DNA of 64,000 nt from Pyrenochaeta sp. MPI-SDFR-AT-0127 (lineage: Eukaryota; Ascomycota; Dothideomycetes; Pleosporales; Cucurbitariaceae). The notes beneath the pieces were generated by a model. The model worked only from the letters and a program-made list of their open reading frames with translations. It did not search any database and had not been told where the DNA came from. The first letter of the stretch is position 1, and every line of letters starts with the position of its first letter. The stretch is taken from contig JAGTJM010000007.1 in the NCBI GenBank assembly GCA_020747015.1, positions 496,001 through 560,000 on the forward strand. The letters are read 5' to 3'. A program made the position numbers and the translations under genes. Shown here piece after piece: positions 22,569 to 32,060 of this stretch.

Positions 22569-24440
22569 CCGTATATCACGGGCGAGTGACGCACACGGGC
22601 GAGTGACGCACCATGCCAAGCCCCCATCAAAACGTATAGCCTACCACATTATCTACGTGATGTCTCAACAACCTAACAATTTACCAGCTTCAAAAGAAGC
22701 TCGATTACAGCTTGCACTTCAGGCTATCAAACAAGACGTGACACTTACCCAGCGACACGCTGCAGCTATCTACCAAGTCTCTGAAGCAACACTACGCCGA
22801 CGACGCGCTGGAACTACCTTTCGACGTGACTGCACGCCTAACTCAATGAAGTTGCTTAAGACTGAAGAGCAGGTAATTGTTAAGCATATACTTGATCTTA
22901 ATGAGCGAGGATTCCCGCCCCGGCTTGCTGCTGTGAAAGATATGGCTGATTCTTTGCTTGCTGAGCGTCACCGAGACCCAGTCGGCCAGAACTGGGCTGC
23001 AACCTTTGTTAAACGCTCTCCTGAGCTTAAAGTAAAGTTTAATCGAAAGTACGATTACAAGAGAGCCCTTTGTGAAGATCCTGAGATTATACGAGGCTGG
23101 TTCCGTTTAGTAAAGAATACTAAAGCTAAGCATGGTATCCTCGACGAAGACACCTACAATTTTGACGAGTCTGGCTTCATGATGGGCATGATATCAACTG
23201 GGGCAGTATTCACAGGTGCTGAGCGTCGAGGACGGCCAAAAACCGTTCAGCAGGGTAATCGAGAGTGGACGACAGTGATCCAAGGTGTCAACGCGATAGG
23301 CCGCTCAATTCCACCCTTCATCATCTTTCAAGGGAAGCACCACCTTTCCGCCTGGTACAAAGAGGACGATCTACCTAGTGATTGGGTAATTGCAGTCTCT
23401 GAGAACGGCTGGACAACAAATAAGCTTGGTCTGCAGTGGTTGAAGCACTTTGATGAGCATACAAAGAGACGCACTGTTGGCTTAGTACGTTTGCTCATTA
23501 TTGACGGCCATGAGAGCCACGAGTCGCTTGAATTCCAGCAATACTGCAAGGACAACAAGATTATTACTCTCTGCATGCCTCCTCACTCGTCGCACTTGCT
23601 GCAGCCACTTGACGTTGGTTGTTTCTCGCCTTTGAAGACGGCGTACGGGCGCCAAGCCGAGAACCTAATGCGCAACCGGATCAACCACATCACGAAAATT
23701 GAGTTCCTACCATGTTTTATTGCTGCTTTTAAGGCTGCAATTACAGAGAGCAATATCCTAGGAGGCTTTCGAGGCGCTGGCTTAGTTCCTCTCAACCCAG
23801 AGGCGGTGATATCGAAGCTTGATATCAAGTTGCGTACTCCTTCACCACTACCTGTCAACGACAGTACGTGGCACTCGCAAACACCAAACAATTCCCTTGA
23901 ATTTGGGTCTCAATCAAAGCTTATTCGAGAGAGGTTGCAACGACACGTAGATAGCTCGCCTACTTCTATGATTGATGCCCTTGAAAAGTTCACAAAAGGG
24001 GCGGAGATAATGGCGCATTCAATGGTGTTGATGACCAAGCGCAACGCTGAGCTTCAAGCGGCTAACGAGGCCGCCACGCGACGTAAATCACACAAAAGAA
24101 AGCGAGTACAGAAGGAGGGGATCCTAACAGCTAGAGAGGGCCTATGTTTAACTACTCTAAAGGAGTTTGCTGCGCGTAGTGATGGGAAGGAGGCAAAGAA
24201 GAGGGCACGTGCTAATGCAGATGAGCCTACTCAAAGGCGCTGTGGACGCTGCGGCGAGGCTGGGCACAACTCGCGCACATGTAAGAAAGTAATAGAAGTA
24301 GATTCTAAATAAACTTTTATACCGTACAGCACGGTATAGTACTATTATAAACTGTAGTGTTGAAAAGTTGGGATAGTTTTGATGGGGGCTTGGCATGGTG
24401 CGTCACTCGCCCATGTGCGTCACTCGCCCGTGAGGTACGT
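22569..24440 (+). mobile_element. pogo/Fot-type transposon P2 (1,872 bp)
   Basis: TA duplications flank it (22567-22568, 24441-24442). Terminal repeats of 65 bp (22569-22633, 24376-24440) are nearly identical and contain two tandem 17-bp units, ACGGGCGAGTGACGCAC. It sits inside Gypsy gag. Confidence 0.92.
22660..24312 (+). CDS. pogo/Fot transposase of P2, intact
   Basis: I choose the ATG at 22660 (MSQQPNN), shared with related copies, over the in-frame ATG at 22603 that lies inside the terminal repeat. The 550-aa protein has a psq-like HTH (about residues 30-50), a CENP-B HTH (about 65-140) and a DD35D core: D169 in YNFDESGF, D282 in LLIIDGHESH, D318 in LLQPLDV. A helical segment rich in Lys/Arg precedes a C-terminal zinc knuckle, CGRCGEAGHNSRTC. 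No stop or frameshift is seen, so it may be an active source for P6 at 35.3 kb, whose protein is visibly close. It would act in the nucleus, cutting at its terminal repeats and inserting at TA. Confidence 0.92.
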   Translation: MSQQPNNLPASKEARLQLALQAIKQDVTLTQRHAAAIYQVSEATLRRRRAGTTFRRDCTPNSMKLLKTEEQVIVKHILDLNERGFPPRLAAVKDMADSLLAERHRDPVGQNWAATFVKRSPELKVKFNRKYDYKRALCEDPEIIRGWFRLVKNTKAKHGILDEDTYNFDESGFMMGMISTGAVFTGAERRGRPKTVQQGNREWTTVIQGVNAIGRSIPPFIIFQGKHHLSAWYKEDDLPSDWVIAVSENGWTTNKLGLQWLKHFDEHTKRRTVGLVRLLIIDGHESHESLEFQQYCKDNKIITLCMPPHSSHLLQPLDVGCFSPLKTAYGRQAENLMRNRINHITKIEFLPCFIAAFKAAITESNILGGFRGAGLVPLNPEAVISKLDIKLRTPSPLPVNDSTWHSQTPNNSLEFGSQSKLIRERLQRHVDSSPTSMIDALEKFTKGAEIMAHSMVLMTKRNAELQAANEAATRRKSHKRKRVQKEGILTAREGLCLTTLKEFAARSDGKEAKKRARANADEPTQRRCGRCGEAGHNSRTCKKVIEVDSK

Positions 24441-24775
24441 TAAACTTTATACTATACTTAGGAATAAGCTACTAGCTAGAGAAGGTAAGAAACGCGATCT
24501 ACCTAAGTACTATAATAGATTCTAGAAAAAGAAATAAGCGTCTAAGACCCCTAGATACTATCTAGGCTAAGGACTAAAAGCTATATACCTAGATAACCTT
24601 AATAAAGGAAAGAAACCTATAGAAAAGAAAGAAATTACCTACTATAACTATAATAAGAAAGGATATATAGCGTAAGATTACTACTAACTAAAGAAAAATA
24701 TAGTCTAATAAAGTATTAATATACTATAAGCAGCCTATAAAGATAATAAAGAAATATAGGAAATTATTATTACTA

Positions 24776-26630
24776 ACGTGATTTGTAAGCGAGCGCCGCG
24801 TACAAGCGAGCGCCGCACCTCGCCATGTTTGCCCACCTACCCTGTCTTAACGTACAATGGCTCCACGCAACGTTGCTCAATTATCTTTAAACGAAGCAGA
24901 TATCCAGCTTGCTATCTTGTCTATTACTACGAACCAGTTCAAAGCTAATCGCACTGCTGCAGCAGTCTATAACGTGTCTGACAGAACGCTCCGCCGCCGA
25001 CGCGCTGGTGTCCCTTCCCGACGCGATTGTCAGCCCAACTCAAAGAAGCTTACCAAGCTAGAGGAGGAGGTTGTTATTAAGCATATACTAGACTTTGATC
25101 AATGTGGCCTGGCGCCTACGTATACAGCTGTACGTAATATGGCTAATAAGCTGTTAGCTGCGCGTAGTGGAGGTCAGGTTGGCGTCCACTGGCCACGTAA
25201 CTTTGTTAAGCGTACAGACAGTCTTACGACGCGATTTAGTGGACCGTACGATAGGCAGAGAGCTCTATGCGAGGACCCAGTCCTAATCAGCAACTGGTTT
25301 AAGCTTGTGGAGGAGACAAAAGCAAAGCACGGTATCTGCGACGAGGACGTCTATAATTTTGACGAGGTTGGCTTTTTGATGGGCAAGACTACAACTCAGC
25401 TAGTTGTGACAAGCTCTGAGAGGAGAGGCAAGGTAAAGGCTATTCAGCCAGGTAGTCGTGAGTGGATAACAGTGATTCAAGGAATTAATGCTGCAGGCTG
25501 GACAGTCCCACCATTCCTTATCTTTACTGCTAAGTACCACTTATCTGCCTGGTACAATGAAGAGGCTATTCCACGCGACTGGGCTATAGGAGTTAGCGAC
25601 AATGGCTGGACAACAAATGAGCTTGGAGTAGAGTGGCTTAAGCACTTTGATATGCACACAAAGATAAGAGGAGTAGGTGCGCGCCGGCTGCTTATCCTTG
25701 ATAATCACGAGAGCCACCAAACTCTTGAATTTCAAACGATTTGCAAAGAGAGTAATATCTATCCTCTCTACATGCCACCTCACTCATCTCATCTGCTACA
25801 GCCTCTTGATGTTGGCTGCTTCTCACCTCTTAAGAAGGCGTACAGCCGTCAGATTGAGAGCCTGATTAAGAGCTATATCAACCACGTCACCAAGCTTGAG
25901 TTTCTACCAGCCTTCAAGGTAGCCTTTGATGAGACGTTCACTACAGCAAATATTTGCTCTGCTTTTCGAGGCGCAGGGCTTATCCCACTCCAACCAGACG
26001 TTGTTCTATTAAAGCTAGATATCCAGTTGCGCACGCCGACGCCTGCTCTACCTACTCAAGACGCTCTCTGGGAGGCTAGAACATCAAGCAACGTACGTGA
26101 GCTTGAGGCTCAATCATCTCTTATTCGTGAGCGCGTTCGCCAGCATAAGAGCTTATCACCAGCCTCAATTATTGAGAAGATTAACCAGCTTGAAAAGGGG
26201 GCAGAGAGAATGATGCTCTCAGCTGAGCTGATGCGCAGTCAGATTGCTAGTCTTAAGAGAGCCAACGAGGCAGCGTCAGAGCGGAGGCAGCGTAAAAAAA
26301 AGCGGCTACAGAAAGGAGGAGTCTTAATAAAAGGATCTGGAGAGGATATACTTGCTCAAAGACAGGCTGATCAACAGATTGCTCGTGAACAGCGTCAAAG
26401 TAGAGAGCATTTAGGCCGCAGCCGCCAGGCTCTGGCACGCTGTAAGAAGTGCAGAGAGCCTGGGCACAACTCACGTACATGTAAACAAGATTCTTAAGGT
26501 ACTGCTTAATCTACTCTCTTAATATCTATCTACTAGCTTGCAACGTGGTTAAGTTGTACGCTCAGAGAGGTGGGCAAACATGGCGAGGTGCGGCGCTCGC
26601 TTGTACGCGGCGCTCGCTTATAAACCACGT
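24776..26630 (+). mobile_element. pogo/Fot-type transposon P3 (1,855 bp)
   Basis: TA duplications lie at 24774-24775 and 26631-26632. The 63-bp terminal repeats start ACGTG, differ at two positions, and contain two copies of AAGCGAGCGCCGCG-type units. It is inserted in RIP-eroded Gypsy sequence, yet is itself G+C-normal. Confidence 0.92.
24857..26497 (+). CDS. pogo/Fot transposase of P3, intact
   Basis: The protein is 546 aa and starts MAPRNVAQLSLNEAD. It has the same order as P2: AAAVYNVSDRTLRRRRAG helix-turn-helix, VYNFDEVGFLMG, LLILDNHESH and LLQPLDVGCFSPL, so all three catalytic Asp are present. The second motif reads DNHESH where P2 has DGHESH. The C-terminus has a longer charged coiled coil and the knuckle CKKCREPGHNSRTC. 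The sequence is diverged from P2 and P4, making it a separate subfamily. The absence of stops inside a heavily RIP-mutated host element means it inserted after that wave of mutation. Confidence 0.92.
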   Translation: MAPRNVAQLSLNEADIQLAILSITTNQFKANRTAAAVYNVSDRTLRRRRAGVPSRRDCQPNSKKLTKLEEEVVIKHILDFDQCGLAPTYTAVRNMANKLLAARSGGQVGVHWPRNFVKRTDSLTTRFSGPYDRQRALCEDPVLISNWFKLVEETKAKHGICDEDVYNFDEVGFLMGKTTTQLVVTSSERRGKVKAIQPGSREWITVIQGINAAGWTVPPFLIFTAKYHLSAWYNEEAIPRDWAIGVSDNGWTTNELGVEWLKHFDMHTKIRGVGARRLLILDNHESHQTLEFQTICKESNIYPLYMPPHSSHLLQPLDVGCFSPLKKAYSRQIESLIKSYINHVTKLEFLPAFKVAFDETFTTANICSAFRGAGLIPLQPDVVLLKLDIQLRTPTPALPTQDALWEARTSSNVRELEAQSSLIRERVRQHKSLSPASIIEKINQLEKGAERMMLSAELMRSQIASLKRANEAASERRQRKKKRLQKGGVLIKGSGEDILAQRQADQQIAREQRQSREHLGRSRQALARCKKCREPGHNSRTCKQDS

Positions 26631-26961
26631 TAATAGAATAGAATCTATAGATAGTATATTAGATTCTATAGTATTAGATAGTAAGAATAAGGATACAACG
26701 CTACTATTAACTAAGTATAATAAGATAGAAGCCTTTAGGAAATATTACTAACTAGGTATATCTTAACTAGGCTTACTAACTAATATAATTAAGTAATAAG
26801 TAGTAGCTACCTAAAATAACCTCTATACTAAATAATAGGTTAAAATAATAATTAATAATATAATATAGTATTATAAGGATTATTAGAATAGTATAGAATA
26901 GGATAATATAATAAAGCTTAGCTTACTACCTACTCTATAGATAATCTTAGAAAAAGGGAAA

Positions 26962-27259
26962 TGTAACGACACAGGTGCTAGAGGGCTCCGAAACGGATCC
27001 GAGTGCAACTCAAAGGCATATGGGAGTGCGTGCTGCGGTGGATAACCAAGAACACCTCTATTCCTATAGGTCTGATACGGAAGGACAAGAAGAACTTGTC
27101 CTACTATCTACTGCTAAAGAGCTATACTTATGTATGGAGAAATAGGGGTAACGGGGCCTAATCGGGACGATATCGGAGGCAGGTCCGATATCCTCCAAAT
27201 AAACCTCCCTTCTTATAGGAACGCGTGTGCGTCTCTATTTCTATGTGACGTTCGTTACA
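26962..27259 (-). repeat. Solo LTR, family L2 (298 bp), inverted copy
   Basis: It starts TGTAACGACACAGG and ends GACGTTCGTTACA, with GGAAA target duplications at 26957-26961 and 27260-27264. It is the inverse of 21770-22067. The two are independent insertions, as shown by their different flanks. Confidence 0.9.
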
Positions 27260-27282
27260 GGAAAGACCCTTTACTACTAATC

Positions 27283-27660
27283 TGTTAAAAGGGCTTTGGT
27301 GTCCTTAGTAGAGTGGCTACAATATAAAGCAGCTAGTGTTACTGAGGAGTCCTTTCTTGGTAGCTTCTGGATTAGAGCGAGTAGAGATAGATAAGAGGTT
27401 GAAGTAGTTCCAAGTATCAAATAGTAGTATTCGATAATAACTTGAGGTTGATCACAATGTGCCATAGGGGTACATTGTTCTCATCTATATACTTTGGCGA
27501 TCCCATGGTACCTTAATCCCGTGACGTGGGATCCCTGGGACCACGTGACTTCGCGGGGCACACGTCATCATTGGCCTATGTTCAGGCCTCGTCTGATGCC
27601 CGTGTCCCTTCCACTATCCTACTCATAAGCGCCCGTAGACCTCGTTACAGATTCGTAACA
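27283..27660 (-). repeat. Solo LTR, family L3 (378 bp), with target duplication
   Basis: It runs TGTTAAAAGGGC..CGTAACA with TAATC on both sides (27278-27282, 27661-27665). Its inverse relative is 27988-28421. Confidence 0.88.
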
Positions 27661-27987
27661 TAATCCTAGTAAAATAAGTAGAAAGTATACTAACTCTAGT
27701 AAGATAAGATATATTCTATAAATATAAGAATATTAATATATAACCTAGATTCTACTATATTAATTCCTAAGGAGAAATTATACTTACTAATATAGATAAA
27801 AATAATATCTACTCCTAGATAGAATAGGAGCTATAAGAGGAGAATAAGGAAAACCTTAGCCCTAAAGAATAGCTAACACTAGAGGAAGAACCTAAGCACT
27901 AGGTCGACGAAGCTATAGAAGCCTACGAATGACGATAGGCCTAGGTATACCTCTAGGAATAGACTATAAGATATAGACCCGTAAACC

Positions 27988-28421
27988 TGTTACGAACCTG
28001 TAACGAGGGCTGTGGGCGCTTATGAGTAGGATGGTGGAAGGGACACGGGCACCAGGCGAGGCCTGAACTTAGGCCGAAGGTGACGTGTGCCCCGCGAAGT
28101 CACGTGGTCCCAGAAGATCCCACGTCACGGGAATAAGAGTACCATGAGATACCATGGGATCCCACATGGGATTTCCTGGAACACCATGGGAACCATGAGA
28201 CCACTCAAGTATATAGATGAGAGCAATGTACCCTTATGGCACATTGTGATCAACCTCAAGTTATTATCGAATACTACCATTTGATACTTGGAACTACTTC
28301 AACCCACTTGTCTATCTCTACTTGCTCTAATCCAGAAGCTTACCAAGAAAGGGCTCCTCAGTGACACCAGCTGCTTTATATTGTAGCCACTCTACTAAGG
28401 ACACAAACCCCCCTTTTAACA
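27988..28421 (+). repeat. L3-family LTR (434 bp)
   Basis: It starts TGTTACGAACC and ends CCTTTTAACA. It matches 27283-27660 in reverse but is 56 bp longer, mainly in a CATGGGA-rich stretch near 28150-28200. Flanking 5-mers differ (AAACC, CTTAG). Confidence 0.8.
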
Positions 28422-28429
28422 CTTAGTAG

Positions 28430-28711
28430 GTACTAGTAAGAAGCCTCTAGACTATAATACTAGAGTATTAGAGAAACGCGTAACTCCTAATATCCCTAAA
28501 GAGTATAAAGAATTTAAGTATCTCTTTAAGGAAGTAGTAGATAACTAAGTATTACTAGAATATAAACTCTAGGACTATATTATAGAACTCTAGAAAGGAA
28601 AGATACTACCTTTTAGCCTAATCTATAAATTATTAGAGAAAGAACTCTAAGAGGTTAAGGAATACCTAGATAAGAACCTAAAGAGAGGTTATATTAGAGA
28701 ATCTAAGTTAC
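28430..28711 (+). pseudogene. Gypsy reverse-transcriptase N-terminal fragment
   Basis: The plus frame reads PKEYKEFKYLFKEVVDN, then DYIIELWKGKILPFSLIYKL and LDKNLKRGYIRESK, the usual approach to the Gypsy RT palm. Stops at expected Gln positions indicate RIP. The sequence stops exactly at transposon P4 and is not resumed on its far side. Confidence 0.7.
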
Positions 28712-28713
28712 TA

Positions 28714-30566
28714 ACGTGTTTCATAAGCGAATGGCTCACCCAAGCGAGTGGCTCACGCCCCACCAGCGCGTCGACGTCGAGAGAAAAACACGAAATGTCT
28801 CAACAACAAAGCTACCGATTAACTTATCCTGAATCAGATCTTCAACTTGCTTTATTTGATCTTAATTTCCAACGCGTTGAAAGCCAAAGACGTGCTGCAG
28901 CAATATATAACGTACCCCAAAGAACACTATCTCATCGACGCGCTGGGAAGCGCCCGCGACGCGATTGCGAGGCGAACTCAAAGCGCCTAAATAAGTTAGA
29001 AGAGGAGGCGATAGTCAGACGTGTTCTTGAGGAGTCTGAGAGAGGATTTGCGCCTACAAAGGCTGACGTTCGAGTAATGGCTGATAAACTGTTGTATGAG
29101 CGGGGGAGTAACCCTGTTGGCAAGAACTGGGTTGATAACTTTGTTAAGAGGACTCCTGAGCTCCGTACGCGCTGGAGCCGTCCTTATGATCACCAGCGAG
29201 CTACCTGCGAGGACCCAGCGGCTATCCGGCGCTGGTTCGATCTTGTTAATGCGACAAAGGAGAAGTGGGGGATTGTAGATGAAGATGTCTATAACTTTGA
29301 TGAGACTGGCTTTATGATGGGCAAAGTTTTATCACAGCTAGTTATCACAGGCTCAGAGGGATCTGGCAAGAAGAATCGGATACAGCCAGGCAACCGTGAG
29401 TGGGTTACTGTTATCCAAGGCGTAGGCGCGTCGGGTCGCCGGCTACCACCCTTCGTTATCTTCGCAGGCAAGGTGCTTATCAACGTCTGGTTTAAAGATC
29501 TATCTCGCGATTGGGTTCTTGAAGTTAGTCCTAACGGATGGACAAATAATGAGCTAGCGCTTGCCTGGCTAGATCACTTCGAGACGCATTCGAAGAGCCA
29601 TACTGTTAGTGGATACAGGTTGCTGATTATTGACGGCCATGATAGCCATTGCTCCGTCGAATTTCAAGATCGCTGTAAGGAGAAGAACATTATACTTCTC
29701 TGTATGCCTGCTCACTCATCCCACCTGTTGCAACCCCTTGACGTCGCCTGCTTCTCGCCGTTAAAGCGCAGGTATGGCGACGTGATCTCTGGCTTGGCAC
29801 GCAACCGCACCCACTATATCAGCAAGGAGACCTTCCTACCAGCCTTTAAGACTGCTTTTGAGCAGTCTATAGCAGAGAAGAATATTAAAGCAGGCTTTAG
29901 AGGCGCTGGGCTAGTTCCACATAACCCAGAGGCCGTGCTATCGAAGCTTGATGTAGTGGTGCAGACACCAAAGTCATCACCACGACGGGGGGGGGGGGGC
30001 GCCTGGGAGGCGCAGACACCACGTAATGCCCGCGAAGTTAAGGCTCAAAGTACTCTTATTCGACAGAGAGTAAGAAACCGCCCTGGGTCTTCTACAAGTT
30101 CTTTAGATGAGAAGGTTGCACAGTTAAGTAAGGGAGCTCAGCAAATAGCTCATCAAATGGTATTACTTCGGGATGAAGTCGCTCGCCTTAAAGAGGCTAA
30201 CGAAGCAGTAATAAAGCGTAAGAGCTGTAAGCGACGATATGTACGGACGGAGGAGACTCTTACTGTTGGTGAGGTACAAGAAGTATTAGCTAAACAGGCG
30301 GGTAGCAGTCGTGGTGATGGCGAAGGGCCGTCGAAGAGGGTGCGAGGAGAGAGGCGTTGCGGGCGTTGTAAGCAGACTGGACACAACGCACGCACTTGTA
30401 CAGTAGAAATAGAAGACGCAAGCGATAGCGAGGCTTCTGAAGAATAGATTGGCTTACTACAATTATCTATAATCTATTGTTGTGGTGCGCAATATCGTCT
30501 CGACGTCGACGCGCTGGTGGGGCGTGAGCCACTCGCTTGGGTGAGCCATTCGCTTATGAAACACGT
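28714..30566 (+). mobile_element. pogo/Fot-type transposon P4 (1,853 bp)
   Basis: The 69-bp terminal repeats (28714-28782, 30498-30566) are perfect inverse copies, flanked by TA at 28712-28713 and 30567-30568. They contain AAGCGAATGGCTCACCC followed by AAGCGAGTGGCTCACGC, two diverged units. Confidence 0.93.
28795..30447 (+). CDS. pogo/Fot transposase of P4, intact
   Basis: The 550-aa protein starts MSQQQSYRLTYPESD. Motifs are AAAIYNVPQRTLSHRRAG, VYNFDETGFMMG, LLIIDGHDSH and LLQPLDVACFSPLKRRYG, with the knuckle CGRCKQTGHNARTC and an acidic tail. It is the closest relative in the window to the broken P1 protein. A run of 12 G at 29988-29999 lies in the hinge before the coiled coil and is a likely site of polymerase slippage. 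Perfect terminal repeats and an open frame make this the best candidate for a recently active element. Confidence 0.92.
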   Translation: MSQQQSYRLTYPESDLQLALFDLNFQRVESQRRAAAIYNVPQRTLSHRRAGKRPRRDCEANSKRLNKLEEEAIVRRVLEESERGFAPTKADVRVMADKLLYERGSNPVGKNWVDNFVKRTPELRTRWSRPYDHQRATCEDPAAIRRWFDLVNATKEKWGIVDEDVYNFDETGFMMGKVLSQLVITGSEGSGKKNRIQPGNREWVTVIQGVGASGRRLPPFVIFAGKVLINVWFKDLSRDWVLEVSPNGWTNNELALAWLDHFETHSKSHTVSGYRLLIIDGHDSHCSVEFQDRCKEKNIILLCMPAHSSHLLQPLDVACFSPLKRRYGDVISGLARNRTHYISKETFLPAFKTAFEQSIAEKNIKAGFRGAGLVPHNPEAVLSKLDVVVQTPKSSPRRGGGGAWEAQTPRNAREVKAQSTLIRQRVRNRPGSSTSSLDEKVAQLSKGAQQIAHQMVLLRDEVARLKEANEAVIKRKSCKRRYVRTEETLTVGEVQEVLAKQAGSSRGDGEGPSKRVRGERRCGRCKQTGHNARTCTVEIEDASDSEASEE

Positions 30567-30647
30567 TATTCGAATACACCGCAGAAGAACTCTTCCGTCC
30601 ATCTTGTAACACCGGCCGTTTCGGTTTCGTCCAAATACTCGGCGTCT

Positions 30648-31184
30648 TCAGCGTTCCCTATTATTTTTCACAGCAGGTAGCTCGTGCACCTGATTGACTC
30701 CTCCATCCACCTCTTGTGGCCTAAAGCCCGGTGGAAAGCGCGCCGGCTGCTCCATTTCCGGCATTGACGCTTGATACTGCTCGTGATAGATTGGCGGCGC
30801 TGCTTCCACATCTTCAAAGTGCTTTATCGTCTCTTTAGGGGGTTTTGGATGCTGCCGTCGGATCCAGTATAACACTATGATGACGACGCCAATAATAGCA
30901 AGGCCGCCGACAACTCCTCCGGTGATAGCGCCGTTTCGTATCGCTTTGTCTGCATCTGGGTTGCCTAGCGCGCTCGTGGATGACGGCGTTGTCGAAGGTG
31001 GAGTGCTCGCCATGTTTGTACGATATGAAGTCGAGGTTGGACACAAGAAACTCCCAATCAAAGATGAAGTGGAGCTCGCGAACAGGCCTTGACACGATAT
31101 AACTAAGTCGAATCTTCCGTTGCTCGGCTTTTGAAACCTGGTGCGCCTAATGTCGATTCCAATTTTATTTATGCATCGATTCAA
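30648..31184 (-). CDS. Single-pass membrane protein, 3' part (Mid2-like architecture)
   Basis: The minus-strand frame carries a Ser/Thr/Pro-rich stretch (MASTPPSTTPSSTSALG), one strong transmembrane helix (GGVVGGLAIIGVVIIVLYW) followed by RRQ, and a cytoplasmic tail of about 70 aa with Pro-rich motifs (PPIYHEQ, RFPPGFRPQE). This is the layout of fungal wall-stress sensor-like proteins. No signal peptide or Cys-rich ectodomain is visible upstream; TTATATCGTGTCAAG at about 31082-31096 could be an intron acceptor, with 5' exons missing or unrecognised. It is probably a fragment. Confidence 0.5.
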   Translation of the reverse strand: MNRCINKIGIDIRRTRFQKPSNGRFDLVISCQGLFASSTSSLIGSFLCPTSTSYRTNMASTPPSTTPSSTSALGNPDADKAIRNGAITGGVVGGLAIIGVVIIVLYWIRRQHPKPPKETIKHFEDVEAAPPIYHEQYQASMPEMEQPARFPPGFRPQEVDGGVNQVHELPAVKNNRER

Positions 31185-31653
31185 GGTTTACACGAAGCCT
31201 TGCATAGCCTCACAGTTCAGAAAAGAATAGCCGAACAGGGGATTTGCAATCCGTTCGCTGGTTGCCTTATTTTGAAGGGATAATGCGAGACAGTCGCCGC
31301 GGTAAGCCCGAACTTTCAAAGGAAGGTATTGCATAAAGCGATAGGCTCTGCCTTGCTACTACTGCTACTACTACTATTTCTGGGCTAATTCAAACCAGAA
31401 CTTTGTCAAAATTCTAGAAAACGCCCGTGCCCTCCCCAATCTTTGTTCAAACTTTTAACAAATGGCCCGTGCACGCGATGCCCTTGCAACCATCCTGCGT
31501 TGGCCACCCATCCTTCAGCCTGCAGTCTCAACACAATTCTCCCATTGCACCCGCCTTTATCCCATCCCGTACGCGTCTTGTTATTTTCCCACTTTATCCT
31601 TGCGGAATGGTCTCATAGAAACCCTTTGCTAGTTATGCTCCTGCCCTGTCCTC
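31185..31653. other. No gene recognised
   Basis: Short frames only. A small CTACTACTACTA tract is at about 31362-31375. Confidence 0.4.
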
Positions 31654-31975
31654 ATGTTAACACCGCTAGAACACTACGATATCTACGCCGATGTGGATAG
31701 CCAGACCTTTATCTGTCGCAAGTACAAGTGCGCCCTTGCTACTACCCACTCTCAGTCACAACCCATCTCGACAAGAAGCACAACGTGCCCAAGGAACTTC
31801 GAAAGGGGCTCACGCTATACATACGCGAACATCCATGCTCATTCAGATCCAAGCAGCGTCCCTATCCGTCCACAGGGCTCTATACCTCACCTAGAGCTCC
31901 GCTTGCACGATGGCTATACTTGCCCCAAGTGCAAATTATATACCACCAGCTTCAAATAGTTGACCGACTGTAACG
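31654..31975 (+). pseudogene. OrsD-like (DUF3505-type) zinc-ribbon fragment
   Basis: Pieces in alternating frames read EHYDIYADVDSQTFICRKYK, HLDKKHNVPKELRKGL, SKQRPYPSTG and LRLHDGYTCPKCKLYTTSFK. The order of two short C..C..H units around a 'gyxCxxCxyxttsxk' signature fits the OrsD-like domain found in fungal accessory regions. Frame changes show it is broken. Family assignment is from memory of the pattern. Confidence 0.4.
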
Positions 31976-32060
31976 GGCTAGGCCTATACTCGAGGCTGCG
32001 CCATCGTGCACGGATATACGGCTCGTGCACGGAAAACTTTGAAACTTCGCGTAGCGCCTA

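Larger units (their letters stand above)
21305..28711 (+). mobile_element. RIP-eroded Gypsy retrotransposon hosting nested insertions
   Basis: Host segments can be followed through the insertions. Gag begins around 21690 (SISSAAPSNNNV), continues after a solo LTR at 22068 (FDLFFKFNKV, IASYIRGE), resumes after P2 at 24441 (LLAREGKKRDLPKYYNRF), then shows a knuckle-like YYNYNKKGYIA, and ends around P3. TA-saturated sequence at 26633-26961 and 27661-27987 probably covers the gag-pol junction, and RT sequence lies at 28430-28711. Stops and Cys-to-Tyr changes are everywhere, the expected result of CpA to TpA mutation. No 3' half is present beyond P4. Confidence 0.7.

Noticed and set aside
21770..27259. 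Idea that the two inverted 298-bp repeats are the ends of one large DNA transposon
   Set aside because: Each has its own different 5-bp duplication directly at both of its ends, which fits two independent solo LTRs.
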